Positions 1-8,899 are shown, counted from the stretch's first letter. The stretch is DNA of 64,000 nucleotides from Actinomycetes bacterium (GCA_021831035.1 JAKBNL010000003.1:1-64000); one strand, 5' to 3'. A program made the numbers and translations. Notes: generated by a model from the sequence alone, not told the origin.

Positions 1-183
1 CGGGAATCGACCCCTTCTGGGTGGCTGACTCGCCCCCTCTTCGCGCCAGCTCTTCGGCTCAGTCATCTCCGGGCGTGCACCACGGAAGATACGTCCTCAC
101 GACACGTTGTTCAACGGGCTCCTAGGGCCAACAGAGACTTTGGTCACATCGGGCGTCGAGAGCCGCCCTGATAGAACGAGGGG
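1..183. other. Upstream region of the pnt operon
   Basis: No convincing gene is visible in this stretch. It presumably holds the end of an upstream unit that lies outside the window and the promoter of the transhydrogenase operon. A GAGGGG element directly precedes the ATG at 184 and is the likely ribosome binding site. I could not pick out -35/-10 boxes with confidence. Confidence 0.4.
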
Positions 184-1347
184 ATGAAGATTTCCCTGGT
201 GGCGGAGTCGCGCGCCGGCGAGACCCGCGTGGGGCTCACCCCGGACGCTGTGAAATCCCTGATCAAGGATGGTTGGACCGTCGAGGTCGAGCGAGGGGCG
301 GGCGTGCGCTCGCACTTTTCCGACGACGCCTACCGCGAGGCGGGCGCCGCGATCACCGAGCGCCCCGACGGCGAGGTGACGATCCGGGTCAACCCTCCGA
401 CGGTGGAGGAGGTCGCCCGGCTCCCCGAGGGCTCGTTGCACCTCTCGTTCCTCTCGCCGCTGCTCGCGCTCGAGGTCGTGCGCGCCCTCGTCGCGCGCCG
501 GGTGACCGTCGTGAGCTTCGACCTGCTGCCGCGCATCTCGCGGGCCCAGTACATGGACGCGCTCTCGAGCCAGGCGACGGTCTCGGGCTACCGCTCGGCG
601 CTCGAGGCGGCCCACCACCTCGACCGGTTCTTCCCCCTGCTCACCACGGCGGCCGGCACCATCCGCCCGGCCAAGGTGCTCGTCATGGGGGTCGGCGTGG
701 CCGGCCTGCAGGCCATCGCCACCGCCAAGCGCCTCGGCGCGCGGGTGCGCGCCTACGACGTGCGCTCGGCCGCCAAGGAGGAGGCCGAGTCGGCCGGGGC
801 GACCTTCGTCGACTTAGGCGTCACGGCCGACGCCGCCGGCGGCTACGCCCGCGAGCTCACCGACGAGGAGAGGGCCCGCCAGCAGGCCGCCCTCGTCGAC
901 GAGGTCGCCGCCGCCGACGTCATCATCACCACGGCCGCCGTCCCGGGGCGCAAGGCGCCGATCCTGCTCACGACGGCCATGGTCGAGGCGATGGCCGACG
1001 GGTCCCTCATCGTCGACATGGCCGCCGACGGCGGCGGCAACTGCGAGCTGACGGTGGCCGGCGAGGTCGTCACCCACCGGGGGGTCTCCGTCGTGGGGCT
1101 CGCCAACCCGCCGGCCGCGATGGGTCGCCACGCGAGCACGATGTACGCCAACAACGTGGTGAAGCTCCTCGCCCTCTACGGGCACGGCGAGGTCGCCCCC
1201 GACTGGTCCGACGAGGTCGTCGCGGGCACCACGCTCACCTCGGGCGGGCTCGTCCACCACCGGCCCACGGCCGAGGCCCTCGGGGTCGAGGCCGTGCCCG
1301 TCGCCGTACCCACCACCGAGACCGCCGACGCGGAGGAGTCGAAGTGA
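184..1347 (+). CDS. pntA: NAD(P) transhydrogenase subunit alpha, part 1 (PntAA)
   Basis: This 387-residue soluble NAD(H)-binding subunit belongs to the proton-translocating transhydrogenase, which moves hydride between NADH and NADP+ using the proton motive force. The N-terminus (ISLVAESRAGETRVGLTP) is typical of the alanine dehydrogenase/PntA N-terminal domain. A Rossmann motif, GVGVAGLQAIATAKRLGARV, lies near residues 163-182. The chain ends where the membrane part would begin in E. coli PntA, so this is the three-subunit (AA/AB/B) form. The stop overlaps the GTG start of the next gene by 3 bases, so the genes are probably translationally coupled. Confidence 0.95.
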   Translation: MKISLVAESRAGETRVGLTPDAVKSLIKDGWTVEVERGAGVRSHFSDDAYREAGAAITERPDGEVTIRVNPPTVEEVARLPEGSLHLSFLSPLLALEVVRALVARRVTVVSFDLLPRISRAQYMDALSSQATVSGYRSALEAAHHLDRFFPLLTTAAGTIRPAKVLVMGVGVAGLQAIATAKRLGARVRAYDVRSAAKEEAESAGATFVDLGVTADAAGGYARELTDEERARQQAALVDEVAAADVIITTAAVPGRKAPILLTTAMVEAMADGSLIVDMAADGGGNCELTVAGEVVTHRGVSVVGLANPPAAMGRHASTMYANNVVKLLALYGHGEVAPDWSDEVVAGTTLTSGGLVHHRPTAEALGVEAVPVAVPTTETADAEESK

Positions 1348-1688
1348 CCAACGTGCTGTTGCAGTACGCGACCGTGTTCGTGCTCAGCGTGTTCGTGGGC
1401 ATCGAGATCATCTCGAAGGTCCCGAGCATCCTGCACACGCCTCTGATGTCGGGCTCGAACGCCATCCACGGGGTGATCCTCGTGGGCTCGATGCTCATCC
1501 TGGGGGCGGCCAACACCCACGCCGAGGAGGTACTGGGCTTCCTCGCGGTCATCCTCGCGACGCTGAACGTGGTGGGCGGCTTCGTCGTCACCGACCGGAT
1601 GCTCGAGATGTTCAAGCCCCGCACGCCGCGCGCGAAGCCCGGCGCCACCACCGAGGCGAGCGACGCGAACAAGGGCGGTGAGGCGTGA
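1344..1688 (+). CDS. NAD(P) transhydrogenase subunit alpha, part 2 (PntAB)
   Basis: This small membrane subunit of about 114 residues supplies the alpha-side transmembrane helices of the proton channel. The sequence from the GTG at 1344 (TNVLLQYATVFVLSVFVGIE) is hydrophobic, with three predicted helices up to about residue 85. It then becomes a charged, Ala/Thr/Lys-rich cytoplasmic tail. I chose the GTG because it overlaps the pntA stop and is in the frame that matches the family. The gene overlaps pntB by 4 bases. A longer open frame upstream is antisense-like noise inside pntA. Confidence 0.93.
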   Translation: MTNVLLQYATVFVLSVFVGIEIISKVPSILHTPLMSGSNAIHGVILVGSMLILGAANTHAEEVLGFLAVILATLNVVGGFVVTDRMLEMFKPRTPRAKPGATTEASDANKGGEA

Positions 1689-3079
1689 GCCGCGGCACCC
1701 TGATCGACCTGCTCTACCTCGTCGCGGCGCTGACCTTCATCCTCGCCCTGAAGGGGCTCGGCAGCCCCAAGCGCGCCCGCCACGGCAACATGGTGGCGGC
1801 GGCCGGGATGCTGCTCGCCGTCGTGGCGACCTTCTTCAACCGCGTCGACGGCCACCCGCTGCACCACGTACTGCTGATCGTGCTCGGCATGGTCGTCGGG
1901 CTCGTGGTGGCGGTGCCCACCGCCCGGTTCGTCCAGATGACGGCGATGCCCCAGCTGGTGGCCATCTTCAACGGCGTCGGCGGCGGCGCGGCGTGCCTGG
2001 TGTCGTTGACCGAGTTCATCCACATCAAGTCGACCAAGCCGGCCACCTACGTGGTGCTCGAGGTGCTGCTCGGGGTCCTGATCGGCACGGTCTCCTTCTC
2101 GGGCTCGGCGATCGCCTTCGCCAAGCTCCAGGAGCTGATGACCGGCCGACCGATCACCTACGCCGGCCAGCAGATCATCAACGCCCTCGTCGGCCTGGTG
2201 GCCCTCGCGGTGATCGTGACCACCCTCGTGACGAGCTCGACCGCCCTCTTGTGGGTGTTGCTCGTCGTCGCCTTCGTGCTCGGGATCGCCTTCGTGCTGC
2301 CCATCGGCGGGGCCGACGTGCCGGTGCTGATATCGCTCCTCAACTCCTTCACCGGCCTCGCGGTGGCGGCCTCGGGCTTCACGCTGGGATCGAACCTGCT
2401 CATCGTCGCGGGCACCCTGGTGGGCGCGTCGGGGACGCTCCTCACGATGCTCATGAGCAAGGCCATGGGCCGGTCGCTCCCGAACATCCTCTTCTCGGCC
2501 TTCGGCTCGGTCGTCACGGCCGGCACCAAGGACGGGGCCGATCAGCGCAGCGTGCGCTCGGGCTCGCCCGAGGACGTGGCGGTGATGCTGGGCTTCGCCA
2601 GTCGGGTCGTCTTCATCCCCGGCTACGGCCTCGCCGTCGCCCAGGCCCAGAACGTCCTGCGCGAGTTGGCCGAGAACCTCGAGAAGAAGGGCGTTGAGGT
2701 CTACTACGCCATCCACCCGGTCGCCGGGCGCATGCCCGGTCACATGAACGTGCTGCTCGCCGAGGCCAACGTCCCCTACGACGACCTGATCGAGATGGAC
2801 GAGGCCAACTCCGAGCTCACGACGGCCGACGTCGCGATCGTCGTGGGGGCGAACGACACCGTCAACCCGGCCGCCACCGACGACCCGGGCTCGCCGATCT
2901 ACGGCATGCCGATCATCCACGCCGACGCGGCCGAGAACGTCATCTTCATGAAGCGCTCGATGCGCCCGGGCTTCGCCGGCATCGACAACGAGCTGCTCTA
3001 CAACCCCAAGACGACCCTCGTCTTCGGCGACGCGAAGGACACCCTCACCAAGATCGTGGCGGCCGTCAAGGCCTCCTAG
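1685..3079 (+). CDS. pntB: NAD(P) transhydrogenase subunit beta (PntB)
   Basis: This 464-residue membrane and NADP(H)-binding subunit completes the pnt operon. The first ~270 residues contain multiple hydrophobic helices. The C-terminal dIII domain shows the family signatures GYGLAVAQAQ (nucleotide loop), HPVAGRMPGHMNVLLAEA, VGANDTVNPAA and KRSMRPGFAGIDN, all expected for NADP+ binding. It starts with GTG and overlaps pntAB by 4 bases. The product should supply NADPH for biosynthesis and redox defence. Immediately after the stop, the sequence turns into a decayed copy of the lepB upstream region. Confidence 0.95.
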   Translation: MSRGTLIDLLYLVAALTFILALKGLGSPKRARHGNMVAAAGMLLAVVATFFNRVDGHPLHHVLLIVLGMVVGLVVAVPTARFVQMTAMPQLVAIFNGVGGGAACLVSLTEFIHIKSTKPATYVVLEVLLGVLIGTVSFSGSAIAFAKLQELMTGRPITYAGQQIINALVGLVALAVIVTTLVTSSTALLWVLLVVAFVLGIAFVLPIGGADVPVLISLLNSFTGLAVAASGFTLGSNLLIVAGTLVGASGTLLTMLMSKAMGRSLPNILFSAFGSVVTAGTKDGADQRSVRSGSPEDVAVMLGFASRVVFIPGYGLAVAQAQNVLRELAENLEKKGVEVYYAIHPVAGRMPGHMNVLLAEANVPYDDLIEMDEANSELTTADVAIVVGANDTVNPAATDDPGSPIYGMPIIHADAAENVIFMKRSMRPGFAGIDNELLYNPKTTLVFGDAKDTLTKIVAAVKAS

Positions 3080-3134
3080 CTCTCAGGGGATTCGCCGCCT
3101 CCGGACCCGGCGCCCGGCGCGCGAGCGCGTCGGG

Positions 3135-3361
3135 GTGGCGCTCCTCGCCTCGATCCTCGTGCGCACCTACGCCTTCGAGTCCTATTTCATCCCCTCGGGC
3201 TCGATGGAGCCGACCCTGCAGATCGGCGACCGGGTGATGGTCGACAAGCTGGCCGTCGACTTCGGCACGATCAACATCGGCGACGTCATCGTCTTCACGT
3301 CGCCCGGGGCCGTGGCCACCGTCTGCGGGGACACGGTGCCCGACCCGGTGAAGCGCGTCGT
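3135..3361 (+). repeat. Direct repeat copy 1 (lepB internal segment)
   Basis: This 227-bp segment matches 5770-5996 at a constant offset of 2635 with about three substitutions by eye. Weaker similarity continues upstream, including the end of pntB and the short intergenic sequence (3056-3134 versus about 5572-5660). The two copies bracket the hipBA-like pair. Confidence 0.9.
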
Positions 3362-3367
3362 CGCTCT
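3135..3367 (+). pseudogene. Truncated duplicate of signal peptidase I gene
   Basis: This fragment repeats the middle of lepB (5677-6258) almost exactly. It includes the catalytic serine motif PSGSMEPTL and the stretch up to VKRVVAL with the lysine. It lacks the N-terminal region: the sequence jumps from the upstream flank straight into the end of the transmembrane segment. After 3361 the match ends, the frame runs on to a stop at 3479 in unrelated sequence, and the C-terminal half with the GDN motif is missing. I see no way for it to encode an active peptidase. Confidence 0.85.
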
Positions 3368-3370
3368 CGA

Positions 3371-3824
3371 ACGACACGACGAGTGGCGGGTCGCAGAGCG
3401 ACGCCACCTCGCCGAGGCGCCCCCGGCACCACTGACTGAGCTGAGCACGTCGTCCGCGCCCGAGTTCGAGTCCGCGTGACAGACGGGGCGGGCACCGAGT
3501 CTGGTTCGCCAAGTGTCACCACTCGGCGGGACGTGGTCGTGGCGAGCCACGGTCCCTCGGTTGACGTGGCGGAGGTGTCGGTGCTGGTCGAGGGGCTGCT
3601 CGTCCAGGGCTTCACGAACCTCGGGCGTGTCCCACTCACGAGTCAACGGGGAGCAGGGCGGCAGCGCCAGCAGCGACCCTAGTCGAGTGCCAGTGCCTGT
3701 CCCTCCTCCGCCAGGGGACGCGTGCCCGTCGCGCCGCCGGCTCTCCGTTCGGGTGGCGGGCGCCTCGTGAGCGAGCTGGCGATCGGTCAGCATCGGTCCG
3801 GCTCCTGAACTACGCCCAGTTAGC
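3371..3824. other. Gene-poor spacer between lepB fragment and hipB
   Basis: No frame here looks like a real protein. The segment belongs to the interval bracketed by the lepB repeats and is probably part of the inserted DNA. It may hold remnants of a gene on either strand, but I recognise none. Confidence 0.4.
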
Positions 3825-3864
3825 CGTATATATACGATGCTAAACCATGTAAAATCGTATATAC
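3825..3864. promoter_or_regulatory. Probable HipB operators / autoregulatory promoter
   Basis: A perfect 12-bp palindrome, CGTATATATACG, lies at 3825-3836. A second near-copy, TCGTATATAC, lies at 3855-3864 just before the likely hipB start at 3873. AT-rich paired sites in front of a small XRE regulator are what is expected of toxin-antitoxin autoregulation. The binding role is inferred. Confidence 0.6.
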
Positions 3865-3872
3865 TTGGTGTC

Positions 3873-4199
3873 ATGCGGAGGGTCCACTCGTACTCTCGAG
3901 GCACCATTGAGGTCGCCGCCCTGCTCGGGGCGCGTGTCCGCGAGGGTCGCCTCGCGCGGCGCTGGACCCAGGCCGAACTGGCCGACCGTGTCGGCGTCTC
4001 GTCGGACACCCTCGGCAAAGTGGAGCGTGGCGAGCCCACCGTGGCCCTCGGGATCGCGATTGAGGCGGCTCGCCTCGTTGGCGTCCCGCTCTTCTCCGAG
4101 GACGACCTCCGTGTCTCACTGGATCGCGACCTCACGGTCGCCCGACTTGCCCTCCTCCCAGCCCGGGCGCGAACGCGACACGTGACCAATGACTTCTGA
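3873..4199 (+). CDS. XRE-family regulator, HipB-like antitoxin
   Basis: This protein of about 108 residues has a helix-turn-helix in the first 70 residues (RRWTQAELADRVGVSSDTLG). In HipBA systems the small DNA-binding partner represses the operon and restrains the kinase. I prefer the ATG at 3873 over the one at 3837, because the upstream start would put the coding region through both palindromic operators. The gene overlaps the hipA-like kinase gene by 11 bases. Base composition here is less GC-rich than the flanks, consistent with horizontal acquisition. Confidence 0.8.
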   Translation: MRRVHSYSRGTIEVAALLGARVREGRLARRWTQAELADRVGVSSDTLGKVERGEPTVALGIAIEAARLVGVPLFSEDDLRVSLDRDLTVARLALLPARARTRHVTNDF

Positions 4200-5400
4200 G
4201 GCGTACGTATGGGTCTGGCTACCGGGCGAACGTGAGCCCGTGGTCGCCGGTGTCCTTCGTCAGAGGGGCCCAGTCATCGCCTTCTCCTACGCCCGGAGCT
4301 ACCTCAACAACGAGACTTCCCCCCTGTATCTCCCGGAGTTGCCGTTTGGCTCTCGGGAGATCGCCCCAGAGCACGACGAGGTCGCCGGCTGCATTCGCGA
4401 CGCCAGCCCGGACGCCTGGGGGAGACGAGTGGTCCGCCACCAGCTCCAGATCGACCCCAGGGCGGACGAGCCGGGGCTTCTCGACTACCTCCTTCACTCT
4501 GGCTCGAACCGAGTCGGTGCACTCGACTTCCAGGCGTCGCCGACCGAGTACGTCCACCGCGGCCCGACGGGAGTCACGCTGGAGGACCTGATGCGCGTAG
4601 CGGACGCCGTGGAGGAAGGAGCGGAGCTCGCCCCAGAGCTCAGGGCTGCCCTGCTGCTCGAGAGTTCGCCCGGCGGCGCTTACCCGAAGGCCCTCATCGA
4701 AGATGACGATCGCTACCTGTTGGCAAAGTTCTCCTCACGGAGCGAGGATCGTCCCGTTCTCCAGTACGAGTACGTCGCCATGACGCTCGCCCGCCGCGCC
4801 GGTCTTAACGTCGCACCGGTTGAGCTCGTGCGTGTCCTCGACCGTGACGTGCTCCTCGTCGAGCGCTTCGACCGGGATGCTGGGGGCAGACGGGCCGTCG
4901 TGTCGGCCCTCACGGTGCTAGGCCTCGGGGAGATGGAGGGTCGGTACGCGAGTTACGCCGACCTCGCCGAGCAGATTCGGGCCCGATTCACCGAGCCGAG
5001 GTCGACGTTGCGAGAGCTCTTCGGTCGCGTCACGTTCAACATCCTCGTGTCCAACACTGACGACCACGCGAAGAACCACGCCGCCTTCTGGGATGGTTCG
5101 ATGTTGACCCTGACGCCGGCGTACGACGTCACTCCGCAGCGGCGCAGTGGGGGGGAGGCCACGCAAGCGATGGTGATCGGCGTGGACGGATGGAAGATGG
5201 CCCAGGTGGCCGGGTGCATCGAGCGAGCGTCGACCTACCTCCTCGATCGGAGCGAGGCGCGTGAAATCGTCGATCGCCAGATAGCCGTCATCGACGAGGG
5301 TTGGGATGAGTTGGCGGAGGCCTGCGGGATGAGCAACGTCGAGCGACGTCGAGCCAGAGGGCGGCAGATTCTCAACCCCTACGCGCTCGAGGGACTGTAG
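4189..5400 (+). CDS. HipA-like serine/threonine kinase (type II toxin)
   Basis: The 403-residue protein has the HipA layout. An N-terminal subdomain contains ASPDAWGRRVV. A glycine-rich loop follows (ESSPGGAYPKAL). The catalytic motif is NTDDHAKNHA, followed by the metal-binding YDVTP. HipA kinases phosphorylate a translation factor such as glutamyl-tRNA synthetase and arrest growth. All the key residues appear present, so it may be active. It partners with the overlapping XRE gene upstream. A gltX gene, the usual HipA target in E. coli, lies 2 kb downstream, but that proximity may be chance. The target here is unknown. Confidence 0.85.
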   Translation: MTSEAYVWVWLPGEREPVVAGVLRQRGPVIAFSYARSYLNNETSPLYLPELPFGSREIAPEHDEVAGCIRDASPDAWGRRVVRHQLQIDPRADEPGLLDYLLHSGSNRVGALDFQASPTEYVHRGPTGVTLEDLMRVADAVEEGAELAPELRAALLLESSPGGAYPKALIEDDDRYLLAKFSSRSEDRPVLQYEYVAMTLARRAGLNVAPVELVRVLDRDVLLVERFDRDAGGRRAVVSALTVLGLGEMEGRYASYADLAEQIRARFTEPRSTLRELFGRVTFNILVSNTDDHAKNHAAFWDGSMLTLTPAYDVTPQRRSGGEATQAMVIGVDGWKMAQVAGCIERASTYLLDRSEAREIVDRQIAVIDEGWDELAEACGMSNVERRRARGRQILNPYALEGL

Positions 5401-5676
5401 GCACCTCATCTCGGCCCTCGCTTCGGGTGATCTGCGTGTCACCAGTTCGTGGCGTGTGGAGCGTGTAGTCAACGTAGCGAAGTGGAAAGACATCACGGGG
5501 CAGTCGGGGCGTGAGCGGATCGGCGTCGACACCGAACCATCCGACTGATCCGCGCAAGCGTGCGGACTCCTCCACGATGGTTGCGGTCGTCAGGGCCACC
5601 TAGCTCTCCGGGGACTCCGCCTCGGTCCGGACCCGGCGCCCGGCGCGCGAGCGCGTCGGGGTGCGAGACTGCTCGA

Positions 5677-6258
5677 GTGTCCGACGCCGCGCCCGCACCC
5701 GAGCACGTCCCCGCGCCCGTGCCGTGGTGGAGGAGTCGGGGCCTGCGCAACTGGCTCATCGCGCTCGTGGTGGCGCTCCTCGCCTCGATCCTCGTGCGCA
5801 CCTACGCCTTCGAGTCCTATTTCATCCCCTCGGGCTCGATGGAGCCGACCCTGCAGATCGGCGACCGGGTGATGGTCGACAAGCTCGCCGTCGACTTCGG
5901 CACGATCAACATCGGCGACGTCATCGTCTTCAAGTCGCCCGGGGCCGTGGCCACCGTCTGCGGGGACACGGTGCCCGACCTGGTGAAGCGCGTCGTGGCC
6001 CTGCCCGGCGACACCATCAACTCCATCGGGAACCGTATCTACGTCAACGACAAGCCCTTGAAGGAGGACTGGACCCACAACGAGCCCCTCGGACGGCCCA
6101 TCCCCACCACGGTGGTGCCCACGGGCGACTACTACGTGCTGGGCGACAACCACCCCAACTCCTGTGACAGCCGCTATTGGGGCTTCGTGCCGCGCTCGAG
6201 CATCGTCGGCAAGGTCTTCCTGCGCTACTGGCCCCTCAGCCGCGTCGGCTGGCTCTAG
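5677..6258 (+). CDS. lepB: Signal peptidase I
   Basis: This 193-residue membrane-anchored serine protease removes signal peptides from exported proteins. From the GTG at 5677 there is a short Pro-rich cytoplasmic N-terminus and a single transmembrane helix near residues 24-41. The catalytic Ser54 sits in PSGSMEPTL and Lys104 in VKRVVALPGD, followed by the GDN box (YYVLGDNHPNSCDSRYWG). I chose the GTG because it gives a conventional short N-terminus; an upstream in-frame extension looks non-coding. It overlaps the convergent aldo/keto reductase gene by 4 bases. Part of it is duplicated at 3135-3361. Confidence 0.92.
   Translation: MSDAAPAPEHVPAPVPWWRSRGLRNWLIALVVALLASILVRTYAFESYFIPSGSMEPTLQIGDRVMVDKLAVDFGTINIGDVIVFKSPGAVATVCGDTVPDLVKRVVALPGDTINSIGNRIYVNDKPLKEDWTHNEPLGRPIPTTVVPTGDYYVLGDNHPNSCDSRYWGFVPRSSIVGKVFLRYWPLSRVGWL
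5770..5996 (+). repeat. Direct repeat copy 2 (inside lepB)
   Basis: This is the intact-gene copy of the 227-bp repeat described at 3135-3361. The high identity suggests a recent duplication or gene conversion associated with arrival of the hipBA-like DNA. Confidence 0.9.
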
Positions 6259-7187
6259 GGGCCGCCGGGGGCGGTCGCCTCGTCGAGGGCGGCGCGCAGC
6301 GCCGGCGCGAGGGACTGGGCCGCCGCCGCGTTCGCCCGGACCTGCTCGGGGTTCGAGGCCCCGGCGATCACCGAGGCGACCGGGGCGTGGTCGAGCAGCC
6401 AGGCGACGGCCAGGGTGAGGAGGGGCACCCCCTCTCGGGCGGCGAGCTCGAGGAGCCGGCCCACGACCTCGAGCAGGGCGGGGCTGCGCCAGTGGGCGGC
6501 CCGCTCAGCGGGCATCGTCGCCAGCCGGCTGCCCTCGGGCGGGGGCTCGCCGGGGCGGACCTTGCCGGTGAGCAGCCCGTTCGCGAGGGGATAGAAGGGG
6601 AGGAGGGCGAGCCCGAGGTCCGCACAGGCCGCGAGCACCCCGTCGCGCTCGGGGGAGCGCTCGAGCAGGGAGTACTGGTTCTGCACCGAGGCGAAGGCCG
6701 GGTTCGACCCGGCCGCCGCCGCGGCCTCGCGCAGCTGGGCGGCGCTGAAGTTCGAGCAGCCGACCTCGCGCACCTTGCCCTCGGCGACGAGCTCGCCCAG
6801 CGCCCCGAGCGTGTCGGCGATGGGGACGGACTCGTCGGGGTAGTGGAGCTGGTAGAGGTCGATCCGGTCCGTGCGAAGGCGCGCGAGCGAGTCCTCGCAG
6901 GCCCGGCGCACGTAGGCGGGAGCGGCGCCGTAGCGGGTGTCGTCGAGCGGCATGCCGAACTTGGTCGCGACGACCGCCTCGTCGCGCCGGGCGCCCAGGG
7001 CCCGGCCGAGCATCACCTCCGACAGGGTGTCGCCGTAGACGTCGGCGGTGTCAAAGAGGGTCACCCCGGCGTCCAGGGCCGCGTGCACCACGGCGTCGGT
7101 GGCCGCCTGGTCGAGACGACGGCCGAAGTTGTTGCAGCCGATCCCCACGACCGAGACCCGTAGCGATCCGATGCGGCGCGCGTCCAT
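6255..7187 (-). CDS. Aldo/keto reductase
   Basis: This 310-residue NADPH-dependent oxidoreductase has the AKR barrel signatures: GCNNFG near the start, FDTADVYGDTLSEVMLGRAL with catalytic Asp/Tyr, Lys in VATKFGMP, and His in YQLHYPD. The substrate cannot be told from sequence. I set the start at 7187 because the ATG there is preceded by a good AGGAGG site; a longer frame exists upstream. It converges on lepB and is divergent from the ferredoxin gene. Confidence 0.88.
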   Translation of the reverse strand: MDARRIGSLRVSVVGIGCNNFGRRLDQAATDAVVHAALDAGVTLFDTADVYGDTLSEVMLGRALGARRDEAVVATKFGMPLDDTRYGAAPAYVRRACEDSLARLRTDRIDLYQLHYPDESVPIADTLGALGELVAEGKVREVGCSNFSAAQLREAAAAAGSNPAFASVQNQYSLLERSPERDGVLAACADLGLALLPFYPLANGLLTGKVRPGEPPPEGSRLATMPAERAAHWRSPALLEVVGRLLELAAREGVPLLTLAVAWLLDHAPVASVIAGASNPEQVRANAAAAQSLAPALRAALDEATAPGGP

Positions 7188-7268
7188 GTCCCTCCTAACC
7201 CCGGCGAGCCTACGCACGGCCGGGCCGGGCGGGTGGCCCCCCGGTACGATGGAGGAAAAGGAGGTCCC

Positions 7269-7457
7269 GTGAGGGTCAAGGTCGACTTCGACCTGTGCAC
7301 GTCGAACGCGGTGTGCATGGGCATCGCCCCCGAGGTCTTCGAGGTGCGCGACGACGGCTACCTCTACGTCCTCAACGAAAACCCCGGTCCGGAGTTCGAC
7401 GAGCGGCTCCGCCAGGCCGTCGTGAGCTGTCCCAACGGCGCCATCTCGGTCGAGTAG
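7269..7457 (+). CDS. Small 3Fe-4S ferredoxin
   Basis: The 62-residue acidic protein has the CTSNAVC...CP pattern (Cys-x5-Cys ... Cys-Pro) and the APEVFEV segment of actinobacterial 3Fe-4S ferredoxins. These carry single electrons, often to cytochromes P450. No P450 gene is in this window, so the partner is unknown. The GTG at 7269 follows a strong GGAGG site. The last base of its TAG stop is the first base of the gltX GTG start. Confidence 0.88.
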   Translation: MRVKVDFDLCTSNAVCMGIAPEVFEVRDDGYLYVLNENPGPEFDERLRQAVVSCPNGAISVE

Positions 7458-8899
7458 TGCCGGTCCGGGTGCGTCTCGCGCCCTCGCCGACGGGCTACTT
7501 CCACGTCGGCACGGCGCGCACGGCGCTGTTCAACTGGATCCTCGCGAAGCAGGACCCCGAGGGCGTCTTCATCCTGCGGATCGAAGACACCGACCCCGAG
7601 CGCAATCGCGAGGAGTGGGTCGAGGCGATCTACGCGGCGATGGCCTGGCTGGGCCTCGACTACACGGGCCCCTTCCGCCAGAGCGAGAACGCCCCGGCCC
7701 ACGCCGCGGCCCTCGAGGCCCTGCGCGCCGCGGGCGCCCTCTACTACTGCGACTGCACTCCGGCCGAGGTCGAGGCCCGCAAGGGCGAGGGCGCGACCCC
7801 CGGCTACGACGGCTTCTGCCGGGAGCGGGGGCTCGCGCGCTCGGCGACGACGGCGCTGCGCTTTCGCACCCCCGACGAGGGGACGATCCTCGTGCCCGAC
7901 CTCGTGCGCGGCGAGGTCGCCTTCGCCCTCTCGGCGATCGACGACTTCGTCGTCGCGCGCCGCAGCGGTGAGGCCCTCTACGCGCTCGCGAACGTGGTCG
8001 ACGACCGCGACGACCGCATCACCCACGTGGTGCGCGGCGAGGAGCACCTGGCGAACGCCCCCAAGCAGATGATGCTCTGGTCGGCCCTGAACGCCGCGAC
8101 CGGGCTCGAGGTGCCCCTGCCGGTCTTCGCCCACCTGCCCCTGCTCGTGAACGAGCAGCGCAAGAAGCTCAGTAAGCGCCGCGACCCCGTGGCCCTCGAG
8201 CTCTACCGCGACCAGGGCTACCTCCCCGAGGCCGTCCTCAACTACCTGGCGCTGCTCGGCTGGAGCCCGCGCGGGGGGGAGGAGATCGTCGACCCGGCGA
8301 CCGTCATCGAGCAGTTCCGCCTCGAGGACGTCGCCCACTCCCCGGCCTTTTTCGATCTGAAGAAGCTCACCGCCTTCAACGGCGTCTACATCCGCTCGCT
8401 CCCGCCCGAGGCGTTCGCCGCGCGCTGTCGGCCCTGGGTCGATCCCGGGGCGGTCCCGTGGCGCCCCTCGGGCTACCGCCCCGCCTGGGGCGAGGACCGC
8501 TTCGACCAGGCCCTCTTCGCCCGCCTGGCCCCCCTCGTCCAGGAGCGGGTCGCCCGCCTGGACGAGGTGCCGGCGATGGTCGACTTCTTCTTCACCGAGC
8601 CGACGATGGACGAGGCGGCCTTCGACAAGGTGATTCGCCACGACCCCGAGGGCGCCGCCCTGCTCGACGCGGCCCTTCACGTCTACGGCGCCCTCGAGCC
8701 GTTCACCCCCGAGGCGCTGCACGCCGCGACCCTCGCGCTGGGCGAGGCGCGCGGGCTCAGCCTGCGCCGGGCCCAGGCCCCGATCCGCTGCGCCGTGACC
8801 GGCCGCCTCGTCGGCCCCCCGCTCTTTGAGTCGCTCGCCCTGCTCGGGCGCGCGAGCACGCTCGCGCGCCTGCGTAGGGCGCTCGAGCGCGCCGGGTGA
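7457..8899 (+). CDS. gltX: Glutamyl-tRNA synthetase
   Basis: This 480-residue class I synthetase charges tRNA-Glu. The HIGH-like motif is in SPTGYFHVGTART and the KMSKS-like motif in KKLSKRRDPVA. The C-terminal helical anticodon-binding region follows (SLRRAQAPIRCAVTGRL). The start is the GTG at 7457 directly abutting the ferredoxin stop. A tRNA-Gln and a tRNA-Glu gene lie shortly downstream. As actinobacteria usually make Gln-tRNA through Glu-tRNA-Gln amidation, this enzyme may charge both. Confidence 0.95.
   Translation: MPVRVRLAPSPTGYFHVGTARTALFNWILAKQDPEGVFILRIEDTDPERNREEWVEAIYAAMAWLGLDYTGPFRQSENAPAHAAALEALRAAGALYYCDCTPAEVEARKGEGATPGYDGFCRERGLARSATTALRFRTPDEGTILVPDLVRGEVAFALSAIDDFVVARRSGEALYALANVVDDRDDRITHVVRGEEHLANAPKQMMLWSALNAATGLEVPLPVFAHLPLLVNEQRKKLSKRRDPVALELYRDQGYLPEAVLNYLALLGWSPRGGEEIVDPATVIEQFRLEDVAHSPAFFDLKKLTAFNGVYIRSLPPEAFAARCRPWVDPGAVPWRPSGYRPAWGEDRFDQALFARLAPLVQERVARLDEVPAMVDFFFTEPTMDEAAFDKVIRHDPEGAALLDAALHVYGALEPFTPEALHAATLALGEARGLSLRRAQAPIRCAVTGRLVGPPLFESLALLGRASTLARLRRALERAG

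Noticed and set aside
1235..2920. 561-codon minus-strand frame across the pnt genes
   Set aside because: It is a pure antisense shadow of pntA/pntB, rich in His/Asp/Gly/Arg.
3837..3872. Upstream ATG of the hipB-like gene as the start
   Set aside because: Using it would place the coding region across the second palindromic operator and add a non-conserved extension. The internal ATG at 3873 is preferred.
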